Positions 1 through 7,642 of a stretch of 64,000 nt of DNA are shown here, piece after piece. How positions within the stretch are numbered: the first letter of the stretch is position 1; each line of letters begins with the position of its first letter. The translations under genes and the position numbers were made by a program. The notes beneath the pieces are model-generated. The model did no database searches and had not been told where the DNA came from. It worked only from the letters and a program-made list of their open reading frames with translations. Source of the DNA: Halobaculum sp. XH14 (GTDB lineage Archaea; Halobacteriota; Halobacteria; Halobacteriales; Haloferacaceae); assembly GCF_032116555.1 (NCBI RefSeq), contig NZ_CP134949.1:930001-994000 (forward strand), given 5' to 3'.

Positions 1-121
1 CGAACGGCTTCAGGTCGGTCCTCTCGTGCTTCGGCCGTGGATGGACGATGTGGGCCTCAGCGTGGACACTCCCCGATTCGATCGGCCGAGGCGTCTCCGT
101 GTCACTTGTCCTCTCCCCTGC

Positions 122-175
122 AATATATAGATGTCATAGTAGGGTATTTATGTAAAACTCGGCTTCGTTCGGACG
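122..175 (+). promoter_or_regulatory. Promoter of the pst operon
   Basis: AT-rich stretch in otherwise GC-rich DNA. TATTTATG at 145-152 sits about 27 bases before the pstS ATG at 176, the normal haloarchaeal TATA position for a leaderless transcript. A second AT-rich patch (AATATATA, about 122-129) lies further upstream and could be a binding site or an alternative promoter. Phosphate control is inferred from the operon content only. I see no gene in bases 1-121. Confidence 0.6.
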
Positions 176-1189
176 ATGCCCGATACAGACGGTCGTGGCG
201 GCCTCTCCCGGCGACACGTGCTCGCGGCGGCGGGGGCTGCCGGGGCGGTCGGGATCGCTGGGTGTACCGCCGAAGCGAACCCGGACGACTCGTTCGGGCC
301 GGGCGCGTCCGCCGGGGCCGGCGACGGCGGCCTCGTCGGGAACGTCTCGATCGCCGGCTCCTCGACGGTGTTCCCGATCGCCGCCGCGGTGGCCGAGGAG
401 TTCCAGCGCGAACACCCGGGCGTGGACATCACCGTCCAGTCGACCGGCTCGGGCGGCGGCTTCGCGAACTTCTTCTGTCCGGGGAAGACCGACTTCAACA
501 ACGCCTCCCGGCCGATGGCCGAGGAGGAGAAACGGCAGTGTACCGAAAACGGCGTCGACTGGCACGAGGTCCGCGTCGCCACCGACGCCTTGACCGTCGT
601 CGTCAACAACGAGGCCGACTTCGTCGACCACCTCACCGTCGAGGAGCTCCGGCGGATCTGGAAGCCGGACCCGGTCGAGTCGTGGGCGGAGGTCCGCGAC
701 GGTTTCCCGGACGAGACCATCGAGCGCTTCGGCGCCGCCGAGACGTCCGGCACGTTCGATTACTTCACCGAGACCATCGTCGGCGAGGCGGGCTCGCACA
801 CGCAGGACTACCAGGCGACCGAGGACGACAACCAGATCGTCACCGGCGTCGCGGGCAGCCAGTACGCGATCGGCTACTTCGGGTTCGCGTTCTACCAGGG
901 CAACTCGGACACGGTGAAGGCGCTCGGCATCGACGACGGCGACGGGCCAGTCGAGCCGTCGCTCGAAACCGCACAGAGCGGCGAGTACGCCCCGCTCTCG
1001 CGGCCGCTGTTCACCTACCCCGCGCGCGACTCCATGACCGAGGAGCACGTCGCCGAGTTCGCGCGCTACTACGTCGAACAGAGCGCGAACCGCGAACTCA
1101 TCGCCGAGAGCATCGGCTACGTCCCGAACACGGACGAACAGATGCGGGAACAGCTCGACCAGCTCGACCAGTTCATCCAGCAGGCCTGA
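176..1189 (+). CDS. pstS: Phosphate ABC transporter substrate-binding lipoprotein PstS
   Basis: Captures phosphate outside the cell and delivers it to the PstC/PstA channel. The 337-residue product starts with a twin-arginine signal (SRRHVL, residues 11-16) and a lipobox Cys at 30, so it is probably Tat-exported and lipid-anchored. Phosphate-loop motifs typical of the family are visible: SSTVFP (62-67) and STGSGGG (89-95), with a later ETSGTFDYF segment. The ATG at 176 fits the TATA at 145-152. It is the first gene of pstSCAB. A 100-base gap with a hairpin separates it from pstC, which may allow more PstS than permease to be made. Confidence 0.95.
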   Translation: MPDTDGRGGLSRRHVLAAAGAAGAVGIAGCTAEANPDDSFGPGASAGAGDGGLVGNVSIAGSSTVFPIAAAVAEEFQREHPGVDITVQSTGSGGGFANFFCPGKTDFNNASRPMAEEEKRQCTENGVDWHEVRVATDALTVVVNNEADFVDHLTVEELRRIWKPDPVESWAEVRDGFPDETIERFGAAETSGTFDYFTETIVGEAGSHTQDYQATEDDNQIVTGVAGSQYAIGYFGFAFYQGNSDTVKALGIDDGDGPVEPSLETAQSGEYAPLSRPLFTYPARDSMTEEHVAEFARYYVEQSANRELIAESIGYVPNTDEQMREQLDQLDQFIQQA

Positions 1190-1256
1190 CCATGTACGAC
1201 CGACCGTCCAGGAGTAGGCGTCGACGTCGTAGCGCCCGCAAGACAACACCGCGCGT

Positions 1257-1275
1257 GCCGGCCGACCGGGCCGGC
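1257..1275 (+). promoter_or_regulatory. Hairpin between pstS and pstC
   Basis: Perfect inverted repeat GCCGGCC, 5-base loop, GGCCGGC in the 100-base pstS-pstC gap. It may act as an RNA stop or processing point that uncouples pstS from the permease genes (inference). The same gap holds a 33-codon Arg-rich reading frame (1192-1293) that starts just after the pstS stop and whose TGA overlaps the pstC ATG. I do not call it as a gene. Confidence 0.4.
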
Positions 1276-1289
1276 CCGACCCCCAGTCC

Positions 1290-2264
1290 ATGAGCACCGA
1301 ACCGACGGACATCACGGGCGCCGCCGGAACGCGCTCGCTGCGCGAACTCGCCGTCCATCTCGCGTTCCTCTGCTGTGCCGTCGTCTCCGTGCTCACCACG
1401 GTCGGGATCGTCGGCGCGCTGCTGATCGACGCCGTCGGCTTCTTCTCGAACTACCCGCTCGGCAGCTTCCTCACGGGGACGAACTGGAGTCCCGGGATCA
1501 CCCCCATCTCGTTCGGGGTGCTCCCGCTCGTGTTCGGCACGCTCGTCGTGACGATCACGTCGGCCGCGGTCGCGCTGCCGATCGGCGTCCTCACCGCGAT
1601 CTACCTCAGCGAGTACGCGAGCGAGCGGGTCCGGAGCTACCTCAAACCCGCCCTCGAGATCCTCGCCGGCGTGCCGACGATCGTGTACGGGATCCTCGCA
1701 CTCGTCTACCTGACGCCGTTCCTCCGATCGACGCTGTTCCCGAACATCTCGACGTTCAACGTGCTCTCGGCGTCGCTGATGGTCGGCATCATGATCGTCC
1801 CGATGGTCGCCTCGATCAGCGAGGACGCGATGAACGCGGTGCCGGACTCGCTCCGGCAGGCCGGCTACGGGCTCGGCGCGACGAAGTTCGAGGTCTCGAC
1901 CGGCATCGTCGTCCCCGCCGCCGTCTCGGGCATCGTCTCCTCGTTCATCCTCGCGCTCTCGCGCGCGATCGGCGAGACGATGATCGTCGTGGTCGCCAGC
2001 GGGTCGAACGCCCGGCTCCCCGCGGTCAGATACGACCAGCTCCTCGGCCTCTCGATCCCGTACGTCCACCCCGCGGACGTGTTCCTCGAACCGGCACAGC
2101 CGATGACCTCCGCGATGGTCCAGCTCGCCAGCTCAGACATCATTGGCGGATCGCTCGCGTACGACGCGCTGTTCGCCATCGGCATCACGCTGTTCGTCAT
2201 CACGCTCGCGATGAACGTCGTCAGTGAACTCGTCGTCCGGCGCTACCGGGAGGAGTACCAATGA
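1290..2264 (+). CDS. pstC: Phosphate ABC transporter permease PstC
   Basis: Inner-membrane permease half of the high-affinity phosphate importer, 324 residues, about six membrane helices. The ABC-contact EAA-type loop is visible as AGYGLGATKFEVSTG at about residue 190. The segment IGETMIVVVASG is typical of PstC. The start ATG at 1290 is followed directly by the Ser-Thr-Glu N-terminus of a cytoplasmic tail. Its stop overlaps the pstA start (ATGA at 2261-2264), so the two permease subunits are translationally coupled. Confidence 0.93.
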   Translation: MSTEPTDITGAAGTRSLRELAVHLAFLCCAVVSVLTTVGIVGALLIDAVGFFSNYPLGSFLTGTNWSPGITPISFGVLPLVFGTLVVTITSAAVALPIGVLTAIYLSEYASERVRSYLKPALEILAGVPTIVYGILALVYLTPFLRSTLFPNISTFNVLSASLMVGIMIVPMVASISEDAMNAVPDSLRQAGYGLGATKFEVSTGIVVPAAVSGIVSSFILALSRAIGETMIVVVASGSNARLPAVRYDQLLGLSIPYVHPADVFLEPAQPMTSAMVQLASSDIIGGSLAYDALFAIGITLFVITLAMNVVSELVVRRYREEYQ

Positions 2265-3883
2265 CTGCCGACTCGACGGCGACGGTCGACTCGACCGCGG
2301 CCGGCGACACGGACTTCGGCGAGGTGAGCCGCCTGAAGGGGGTCGCGTTCGAGTACCTCACGCTGGGCGCCTCGCTCGTCGGCATTGTCGCGCTCGCGGT
2401 GTTGCTCGGCTACGTCGCCGCCGACGCGATCGGCGTCGGCGCGGCAGACCCGGCGTGGTTCCCCGTCGTTCTCCTCGCGCTCGCCGCCCCGACGCTCGGG
2501 TTCCTGTGGTACGCGGCCCGGACGCCGGACGTCCTCGACGTGATCGAGGGACTCTCCGTCAGGGTCGTCGGCGGCCTCGAACTCGCGGTCGCGCTCGTCG
2601 TCCTGTTCGTCGTCACCGACGTCCAGTTCCTGTTCCTGCTCTACACGGTCGGGGTCCTCCCCGCCGCGGGGCTGTACCTCTACGGCCGCGCCACGGACGA
2701 CTCCCGCGTCGACTTCCCGGTGCCCCTGGCCGTCCTCGCCGTCGGCCTGCTCGCCGGCTACCTGCTGAAGGGGCCGATCGACACGTACCCGCTCGACTCG
2801 CTCATCGGGCTCTGGATGCTGGGCGTCCCCGTCGCGGCCTCCCTCGGGGCGCGCTGGCGGGCGCGGGCCGGCACCGCCGTCGGCCTGGTCGTCGGCGTCG
2901 GCGTGCTCGCGGGCGCGGCCGCCGCGGGGTACGGGCTCGCCGCCGCGTCCGGGCTCGGTCCGGAGGTCGGCGTCGTGCTCGCGCTCACGCCCGGCGCGTT
3001 CCTGCTCTCGTACGCAGGGGAGGTCGCGCTGGACGAGCCGGTCGGTCGGCGGGGGCTGCTGTTCCCGGTCGCCGTGCTCGTCGGCCTGCTCGCGGGACGG
3101 CTCCTCGTCTCGGCGCTCGGACTCGCCGGGCCGGAGCCGTGGATCGACTGGGGCTTTCTCACCAGCGCGCCCTCGCGGTTCGCGGAACAGGCGGGGCTCT
3201 ACCCCGCGATCATCGGCTCGGTGTTCATCATCTCGCTCGTCGCGATGTTCTCGTTCGTCTTCGGGGTCGGCTGTGCGGTGTACCTCGAGGAGTACGCGCC
3301 CGAGTCGGGCTACGGCGGGATGGTCACGAACGTCGTGCAGGTGAACATCTCGAACCTGGCGGGGGTCCCATCGGTGGTGTACGGGCTGCTCGGGCTCGGC
3401 ATCTTCGTGAACCTCGTCGGGCTCGGGTTCGGCATCGTCCTCGTCGCGGCGATGACGCTGTCGCTGCTCATCCTGCCGATCGTCATCATCTCCGCACAGG
3501 AGGCGATCCGGTCGGTGCCCGACTCCCAGCGACAGGCCGCCTACGGCATGGGCGCGACGCGGTGGCAGACGGTGAAGTCGGTCGTCATCCCCGAGGCGCT
3601 CCCGGGCATCCTAACGGGCTCGATCCTGGCGCTCGGCCGCGCCATCGGGGAGACGGCGCCGCTCATCATCATTGGGCTGCCGACGACGATCTTCGCCGCG
3701 CCGACGGGGCTCTTCCAGAAGGGCGCGGCGATGCCGATGCAGATCTACGGCTGGGCGTTCCTCCCGGAGGAGGCGTTCCGGGAGGGCGTGCTCGCGGCCG
3801 GCGTGGTGACCCTGATGGTCGTGCTGCTCTCGATCAACTCGGTCGCCATCTACGTGCGGAACAACTATCAGCGGGGTTCCTAG
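2261..3883 (+). CDS. pstA: Phosphate ABC transporter permease PstA with long N-terminal membrane extension
   Basis: Second permease half of the phosphate importer. The C-terminal 280 or so residues are a normal PstA domain (AAYGMGATRWQTVKS loop; AIGETAPLIIIG). The N-terminal 250 residues hold roughly seven or eight further hydrophobic segments, making the protein 540 residues against about 280-300 in bacteria. I believe extended PstA proteins occur in other haloarchaea, but the role of the extension is unknown. It is coupled to pstC by a 4-base overlap and followed after 3 bases by pstB. Confidence 0.92.
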   Translation: MTADSTATVDSTAAGDTDFGEVSRLKGVAFEYLTLGASLVGIVALAVLLGYVAADAIGVGAADPAWFPVVLLALAAPTLGFLWYAARTPDVLDVIEGLSVRVVGGLELAVALVVLFVVTDVQFLFLLYTVGVLPAAGLYLYGRATDDSRVDFPVPLAVLAVGLLAGYLLKGPIDTYPLDSLIGLWMLGVPVAASLGARWRARAGTAVGLVVGVGVLAGAAAAGYGLAAASGLGPEVGVVLALTPGAFLLSYAGEVALDEPVGRRGLLFPVAVLVGLLAGRLLVSALGLAGPEPWIDWGFLTSAPSRFAEQAGLYPAIIGSVFIISLVAMFSFVFGVGCAVYLEEYAPESGYGGMVTNVVQVNISNLAGVPSVVYGLLGLGIFVNLVGLGFGIVLVAAMTLSLLILPIVIISAQEAIRSVPDSQRQAAYGMGATRWQTVKSVVIPEALPGILTGSILALGRAIGETAPLIIIGLPTTIFAAPTGLFQKGAAMPMQIYGWAFLPEEAFREGVLAAGVVTLMVVLLSINSVAIYVRNNYQRGS

Positions 3884-3886
3884 ACC

Positions 3887-4747
3887 ATGAACGACGACAT
3901 GACGACTTCCGAGACGGGATCGGACGAGCAACTGATCGAGACCGACCCGGGGATGGGCGGGCTCAGCGAGCAGGAGGGGTCCGCGCCGGACGCGGCGTCG
4001 ACGGTCATCGAGAGCCGAAACCTGAGCGTCTGGTACGACGACGATCAGGCGCTCCGGGACGTCTCGATGGAGATTCCCGAAAAGCAGGTGACGGCGATGA
4101 TCGGCCCGTCCGGCTGTGGGAAGTCGACGTACCTGCGCTGTATCAACCGGATGAACGATCTCATCGACGCCGCGCGCGTCGAGGGCGACCTGCTGTTCGA
4201 CGGGAAGAACGTCTACGACGACGACGTCGACCCGGTCGCGCTGCGGCGCCGCATCGGGATGGTGTTCCAGCAGCCGAACCCGTTCCCCAAGAGCATCTAC
4301 GACAACGTCGCCTACGGCCTGCGGGTCCAGGACAGGACCGAGAACCTCGACGAGCAGGTCGAGCAGGCGCTCAGGCGGTCGGCGCTCTGGGACGAGGTGA
4401 AAGACCAGCTCGACGGCTCCGGGCTCGACCTCTCGGGCGGCCAGCAACAGCGGCTCTGTATCGCCCGCGCCATCGCGGCCGACCCCGAGGTCATCCTCAT
4501 GGACGAGCCCGCGAGCGCGCTCGACCCGGTGGCGACCTCGAAGATCGAGGACCTCATCGACGACCTGAGCGAGCAGTACACGGTCGTCATCGTCACCCAC
4601 AACATGCAGCAGGCGGCCCGCATCTCGGACAAGACCGCCGTGTTCCTCACCGGTGGGGAACTCGTGGAGTTCGACGACACGAACGAGATCTTCGAGAACC
4701 CCGAGTCCGAGCGCGTCGAGGACTACATCACCGGCAAGTTCGGCTGA
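3887..4747 (+). CDS. pstB: Phosphate ABC transporter ATP-binding protein PstB
   Basis: ATPase that drives PstSCA. The 286-residue product has Walker A GPSGCGKS (73-80), signature LSGGQQQR (182-189) and Walker [10 protein letters not shown] (202-210). [16 protein letters not shown] (125-140) is the Q-loop region characteristic of PstB. The first 38 residues are an acidic Glu/Asp-rich tail before the ABC domain begins; a second in-frame ATG four codons downstream is also possible. It is the last gene of the contiguous pst block. phoU lies beyond a convergent gene. Confidence 0.95.
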   Translation: MNDDMTTSETGSDEQLIETDPGMGGLSEQEGSAPDAASTVIESRNLSVWYDDDQALRDVSMEIPEKQVTAMIGPSGCGKSTYLRCINRMNDLIDAARVEGDLLFDGKNVYDDDVDPVALRRRIGMVFQQPNPFPKSIYDNVAYGLRVQDRTENLDEQVEQALRRSALWDEVKDQLDGSGLDLSGGQQQRLCIARAIAADPEVILMDEPASALDPVATSKIEDLIDDLSEQYTVVIVTHNMQQAARISDKTAVFLTGGELVEFDDTNEIFENPESERVEDYITGKFG

Positions 4748-4815
4748 ACGTCGGCCGCTTCCGCTGCTCGGAGCCCAGTCCCCCGACCACGTCAACGCCC
4801 CCTTCTCGGACTGGA

Positions 4816-5943
4816 TCAGCCACCGTCAGCCGTGCCGTTCTCGGTCGCGGTCGCCGGTTCGTCGGTCGGCTCCGTCGCCGTCATCGTCGCCCCGTCGTCC
4901 GCCTCCACGCTCCGTGCGGCCACGTCGATGCCCTCGTCGTCGACCGCCAGGACCACCGGTCCGACGGGCGGACAGTCCGGTAGTTCGTAGTGGGCCCATA
5001 CCCCGCCCGACTCGATCCGGACGACGTGCTCGCCTGCCGGCGGGACCACAGCGCGGAACGCGCGTATCGCCCCCGGTTCGACGTTCGTCCGGCGGGTGAA
5101 CGCGGTCCGGCCGTCCGCTCGGACGATCACCTCGGCCGCCCAGTCGGTCACGGTCCGGTTCTCGACCCGGAGGCTCCGGAACAGCGTGTCACAGACGAAC
5201 CGCGGGGGGTCGACGAGCAGCGGGAGCGGGCCGTCGGCCCGCGGGTGCCACGTCGCGGACGCGTCCCGCCCCCCGACGGTCGCGGCGACCTCGACTTCGT
5301 CGGCCGGCACCGTCACTGGGAGCCGCACGCGGGACCGCGGCGGGACGTCGAGCGTGACGCCGCCGAACCCGTCGCCGTTCGAGAACGCGACCCGCGCCGG
5401 GGTCACCTCGCCGGGGTTGTCGAGGACGAGCGGGAACCACGTATCAGCCGGCCCATCTCGGATGACGCCGGTGTCGCCGGTGAGCAGGCGGGTCGAGGCG
5501 TCGATGTCGAACGCCTCGCGGACCGAGACGTCGTCCCCGAATCCGATCCGGAGGGCGCTGCCACGTCTGCCGGGCTCCCACTCGAACGCCCGGGCGTGGC
5601 CGGCTGACGTGGTGACGGCGGCCTCGTAGCTTCGGTCGGCGGGCAGGACGTCGAACCGGTGGGCCGTCATCGCCGGGGCGAGCCGTGGATCCGCCCGCAG
5701 GACCGTCTCCCCGTCGCTCACGACCTCCAGTTGCGTCTCCAGCGCATGGTGGGTGTCGTTCGCCAGCAGGACGGTCCGTGAGCCGCCCGTCGGCGGTGCC
5801 GACGCCGTCGGCTCCGCGGTCGGACTCGGGGTCGGGGCGGGCGTCCCCCGGAGGTCGGGGGCGACGGTCCGCGCTCCCCCGGAGCCGTCGCTACAGCCGG
5901 CCACCCCCGCCAGCGCGGCCGCGAGGAACGAGCGCCTGTCCAT
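4816..5943 (-). CDS. Uncharacterised lipoprotein between pstB and phoU
   Basis: No recognised family. The 375-residue product begins MDRRSFLAAAL...AGC, a short twin-arginine signal with lipobox Cys at about 16, then a Thr/Pro/Ser/Ala-rich linker (about 25-55) typical of surface-anchored haloarchaeal proteins. The body has repeated beta-sandwich-like segments and an acidic Thr/Glu tail. I chose the ATG at 5943 because the reading frame upstream lacks coding character and the signal begins there. It is convergent with pstB and divergent from phoU, so it splits the usual pst-phoU arrangement. A phosphate-related role is possible from location only. Confidence 0.7.
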   Translation of the reverse strand: MDRRSFLAAALAGVAGCSDGSGGARTVAPDLRGTPAPTPSPTAEPTASAPPTGGSRTVLLANDTHHALETQLEVVSDGETVLRADPRLAPAMTAHRFDVLPADRSYEAAVTTSAGHARAFEWEPGRRGSALRIGFGDDVSVREAFDIDASTRLLTGDTGVIRDGPADTWFPLVLDNPGEVTPARVAFSNGDGFGGVTLDVPPRSRVRLPVTVPADEVEVAATVGGRDASATWHPRADGPLPLLVDPPRFVCDTLFRSLRVENRTVTDWAAEVIVRADGRTAFTRRTNVEPGAIRAFRAVVPPAGEHVVRIESGGVWAHYELPDCPPVGPVVLAVDDEGIDVAARSVEADDGATMTATEPTDEPATATENGTADGG

Positions 5944-6114
5944 GCCGGTGGCTCGCCCGCCCGGCACAAAGAACCAGCACGTGAGTCCGGCGCGACCCCG
6001 ACGGACGTGCCCCGACGCGGTCGGTACGGGCTCCCGAGCGCTACTGTGAGTGTGGTACCCGAACCGGACGGTCTGAGGGTAACGCTTACCCGCCACCCAA
6101 CGGGAGTGGCACGT

Positions 6115-6789
6115 ATGCCCCGAAAGCAGTACCAGGAACGGCTCGCGGAGCTCCGCGAGGACGTGCTCTACATGAGCGAACTGGTCGCCGAGCGCCTCCG
6201 GATGGGCATGGACGCGCTCGAACAGAAGGACGAGGCGCTCGCCCAGGAGGTCATCGAGAAGGACGCCGAGGTGAACCAGCTCTACCTCGAACTCGAACAG
6301 GACTGCGTGGACCTGCTGGCGCTCCAGCAGCCCGTCGCGGGCGACCTGCGCTTCATCGCGGCGTCGTTCAAGATCATCACGGACCTGGAGCGCATCGGCG
6401 ACCTGGCGACGAACCTCGGGGGGTACACCCTCGAGGCCCACCGGGACGTGTTCCCGGACGTCGACGTCCAGCGCATCGGCGAGGCGACCCTCGACATGCT
6501 CGAGGACGCGATGGACGCCTTCGCCGACGAGGACGCGGCCGCCTGCTACGAGGTGTCCGACGCGGACGACACCGTCGACGAGATGTGCGAGGTGGCCAGT
6601 TCCGCGGTCGTGCGTGACCTCATCGAGCGCGAGGGCGTCGACTCCGAGGAGGACGTCGAGGACGTCATGGCGGACGTCTCGCGGCTCCTGTTGACGATCC
6701 GGGACCTCGAACGTGTCGGCGACCACGCGGTCAACATCGCGGCGCGGACGCTCTACATGCTAGAGAACGACGACGAACTCATCTACTGA
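6115..6789 (+). CDS. phoU: Phosphate uptake regulator PhoU
   Basis: Negative modulator of PstSCAB activity and phosphate signalling. The 224-residue, all-helical protein contains two PhoU repeats. The metal-binding type motif ITDLERIGDLATN is in the first repeat and the matching TIRDLERVGDHAVNIA is in the second. I prefer the ATG at 6115, which begins MPRKQYQERL as in the family; an upstream in-frame start at 6007 would add an Arg/Pro-rich stretch unlike PhoU. It is separated from pstB by a lipoprotein gene on the other strand, so it needs its own promoter. Confidence 0.9.
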   Translation: MPRKQYQERLAELREDVLYMSELVAERLRMGMDALEQKDEALAQEVIEKDAEVNQLYLELEQDCVDLLALQQPVAGDLRFIAASFKIITDLERIGDLATNLGGYTLEAHRDVFPDVDVQRIGEATLDMLEDAMDAFADEDAAACYEVSDADDTVDEMCEVASSAVVRDLIEREGVDSEEDVEDVMADVSRLLLTIRDLERVGDHAVNIAARTLYMLENDDELIY

Positions 6790-6804
6790 CGAACCGCTTC
6801 GCAC

Positions 6805-7642
6805 GAACCCCTTTTGCGGGGGTCCTGACCTGAACCTCTTTTGCGGGGGGCATGTCCTCGCGCGTCGGCTTCGCCGACGCGCTGCGGCCAGATCCCCCGC
6901 AAAACCCGTTCATGCCAAAACGCCGCGAGCGAGGGAGCGAAGCGACCGCTGCTCGCGGCACGGACGCTGGTGCAAACCGCATCCGGCTGTTCGGCTACGT
7001 TGGCCCCTGAATCTCATCCTGTTTGACGCGTTCAGTTGGTCTGTCACGTCCTCCGAACGACCAGAGCGAGCAGTGTAGTTCGAGGTCGAACCTCCTCGAA
7101 ACCCGCCACTGGCGGGTTCTGAGTATCGGAGGTGTTTTGTAGCGACGGGCGGGAGTACTGGTAGGCGGCACGGTCAGACGGCACCTTTCAGCCCACATGG
7201 CTTCCATGTGTGGTCACATCGCCGACTGACCTACCCCGTCTCTCTACTACTCACGAGCGGCTGCTACGGCGGTCCAGGAAACACCTGACTGGGCCGATAG
7301 TACGCTACTGCACTCAACGGTCGTTTTCATCGAACTGTACCGAGTCGAGACGTACGACGACATCGATCCGATCGGCGAGGTTGCGACTCTCGGTGCAGGC
7401 GGTAACCACCAGCGTCCGTACCGCGAGCGAGGGAGGCGCGGCGAAGCCGCGCCGACCGTGGCTCGCGGCCTTTTGGCAGTACGGGAAATCGAAGATTTCC
7501 CGTCAGCAGTGGGATTCCACAGGAATCCCACAGCATGAACGGGTTTTGCGGGGGTTCGACGAACGCGGGCCGGCTCTGCCGGCCCGCGAGAGGAGGACCC
7601 CCGCAAAAGAGGTTCAGGTCAGGACCCCCGCAAAAGAGGTTC
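6805..7642. mobile_element. 838-base non-autonomous element with long inverted ends
   Basis: This fills the space between the phoU and cdc48 stop codons. The left end (6805-6980) and right end (about 7395-7642) are inverted copies of one sequence. Both contain the doubled outer unit GAACC(T/C)CTTTTGCGGGGG, then a G+C hairpin, then AAAACCCGTTCATGCC, a GCCGCGAGC...GCTCGCGGC stem, and CACCAGCGTCCGT. The middle (6981-7395) has no intact gene; frame 7230-7535 is open for about 100 codons and reads partly protein-like before entering the repeat. No clear target duplication is visible. It resembles a decayed transposon or MITE-like element. A third single copy is at 31954-32115. Confidence 0.6.

Noticed and set aside
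37-1293. Long alternative frame over pstS on the plus strand
   Set aside because: Arg-rich shadow of the real pstS frame, typical of high-GC DNA.
6995-7207. 70-codon minus-strand frame in the element
   Set aside because: No recognisable family; may be decayed sequence. Listed only within the element.
7247-7606. Minus-strand frame inside the 838-base element
   Set aside because: Shadow of repeat and palindromes; no conserved segment.
6790-7641. tRNA or small stable RNA
   Set aside because: No T-arm or anticodon-arm set that fits a cloverleaf; the hairpins match the repeat family instead.
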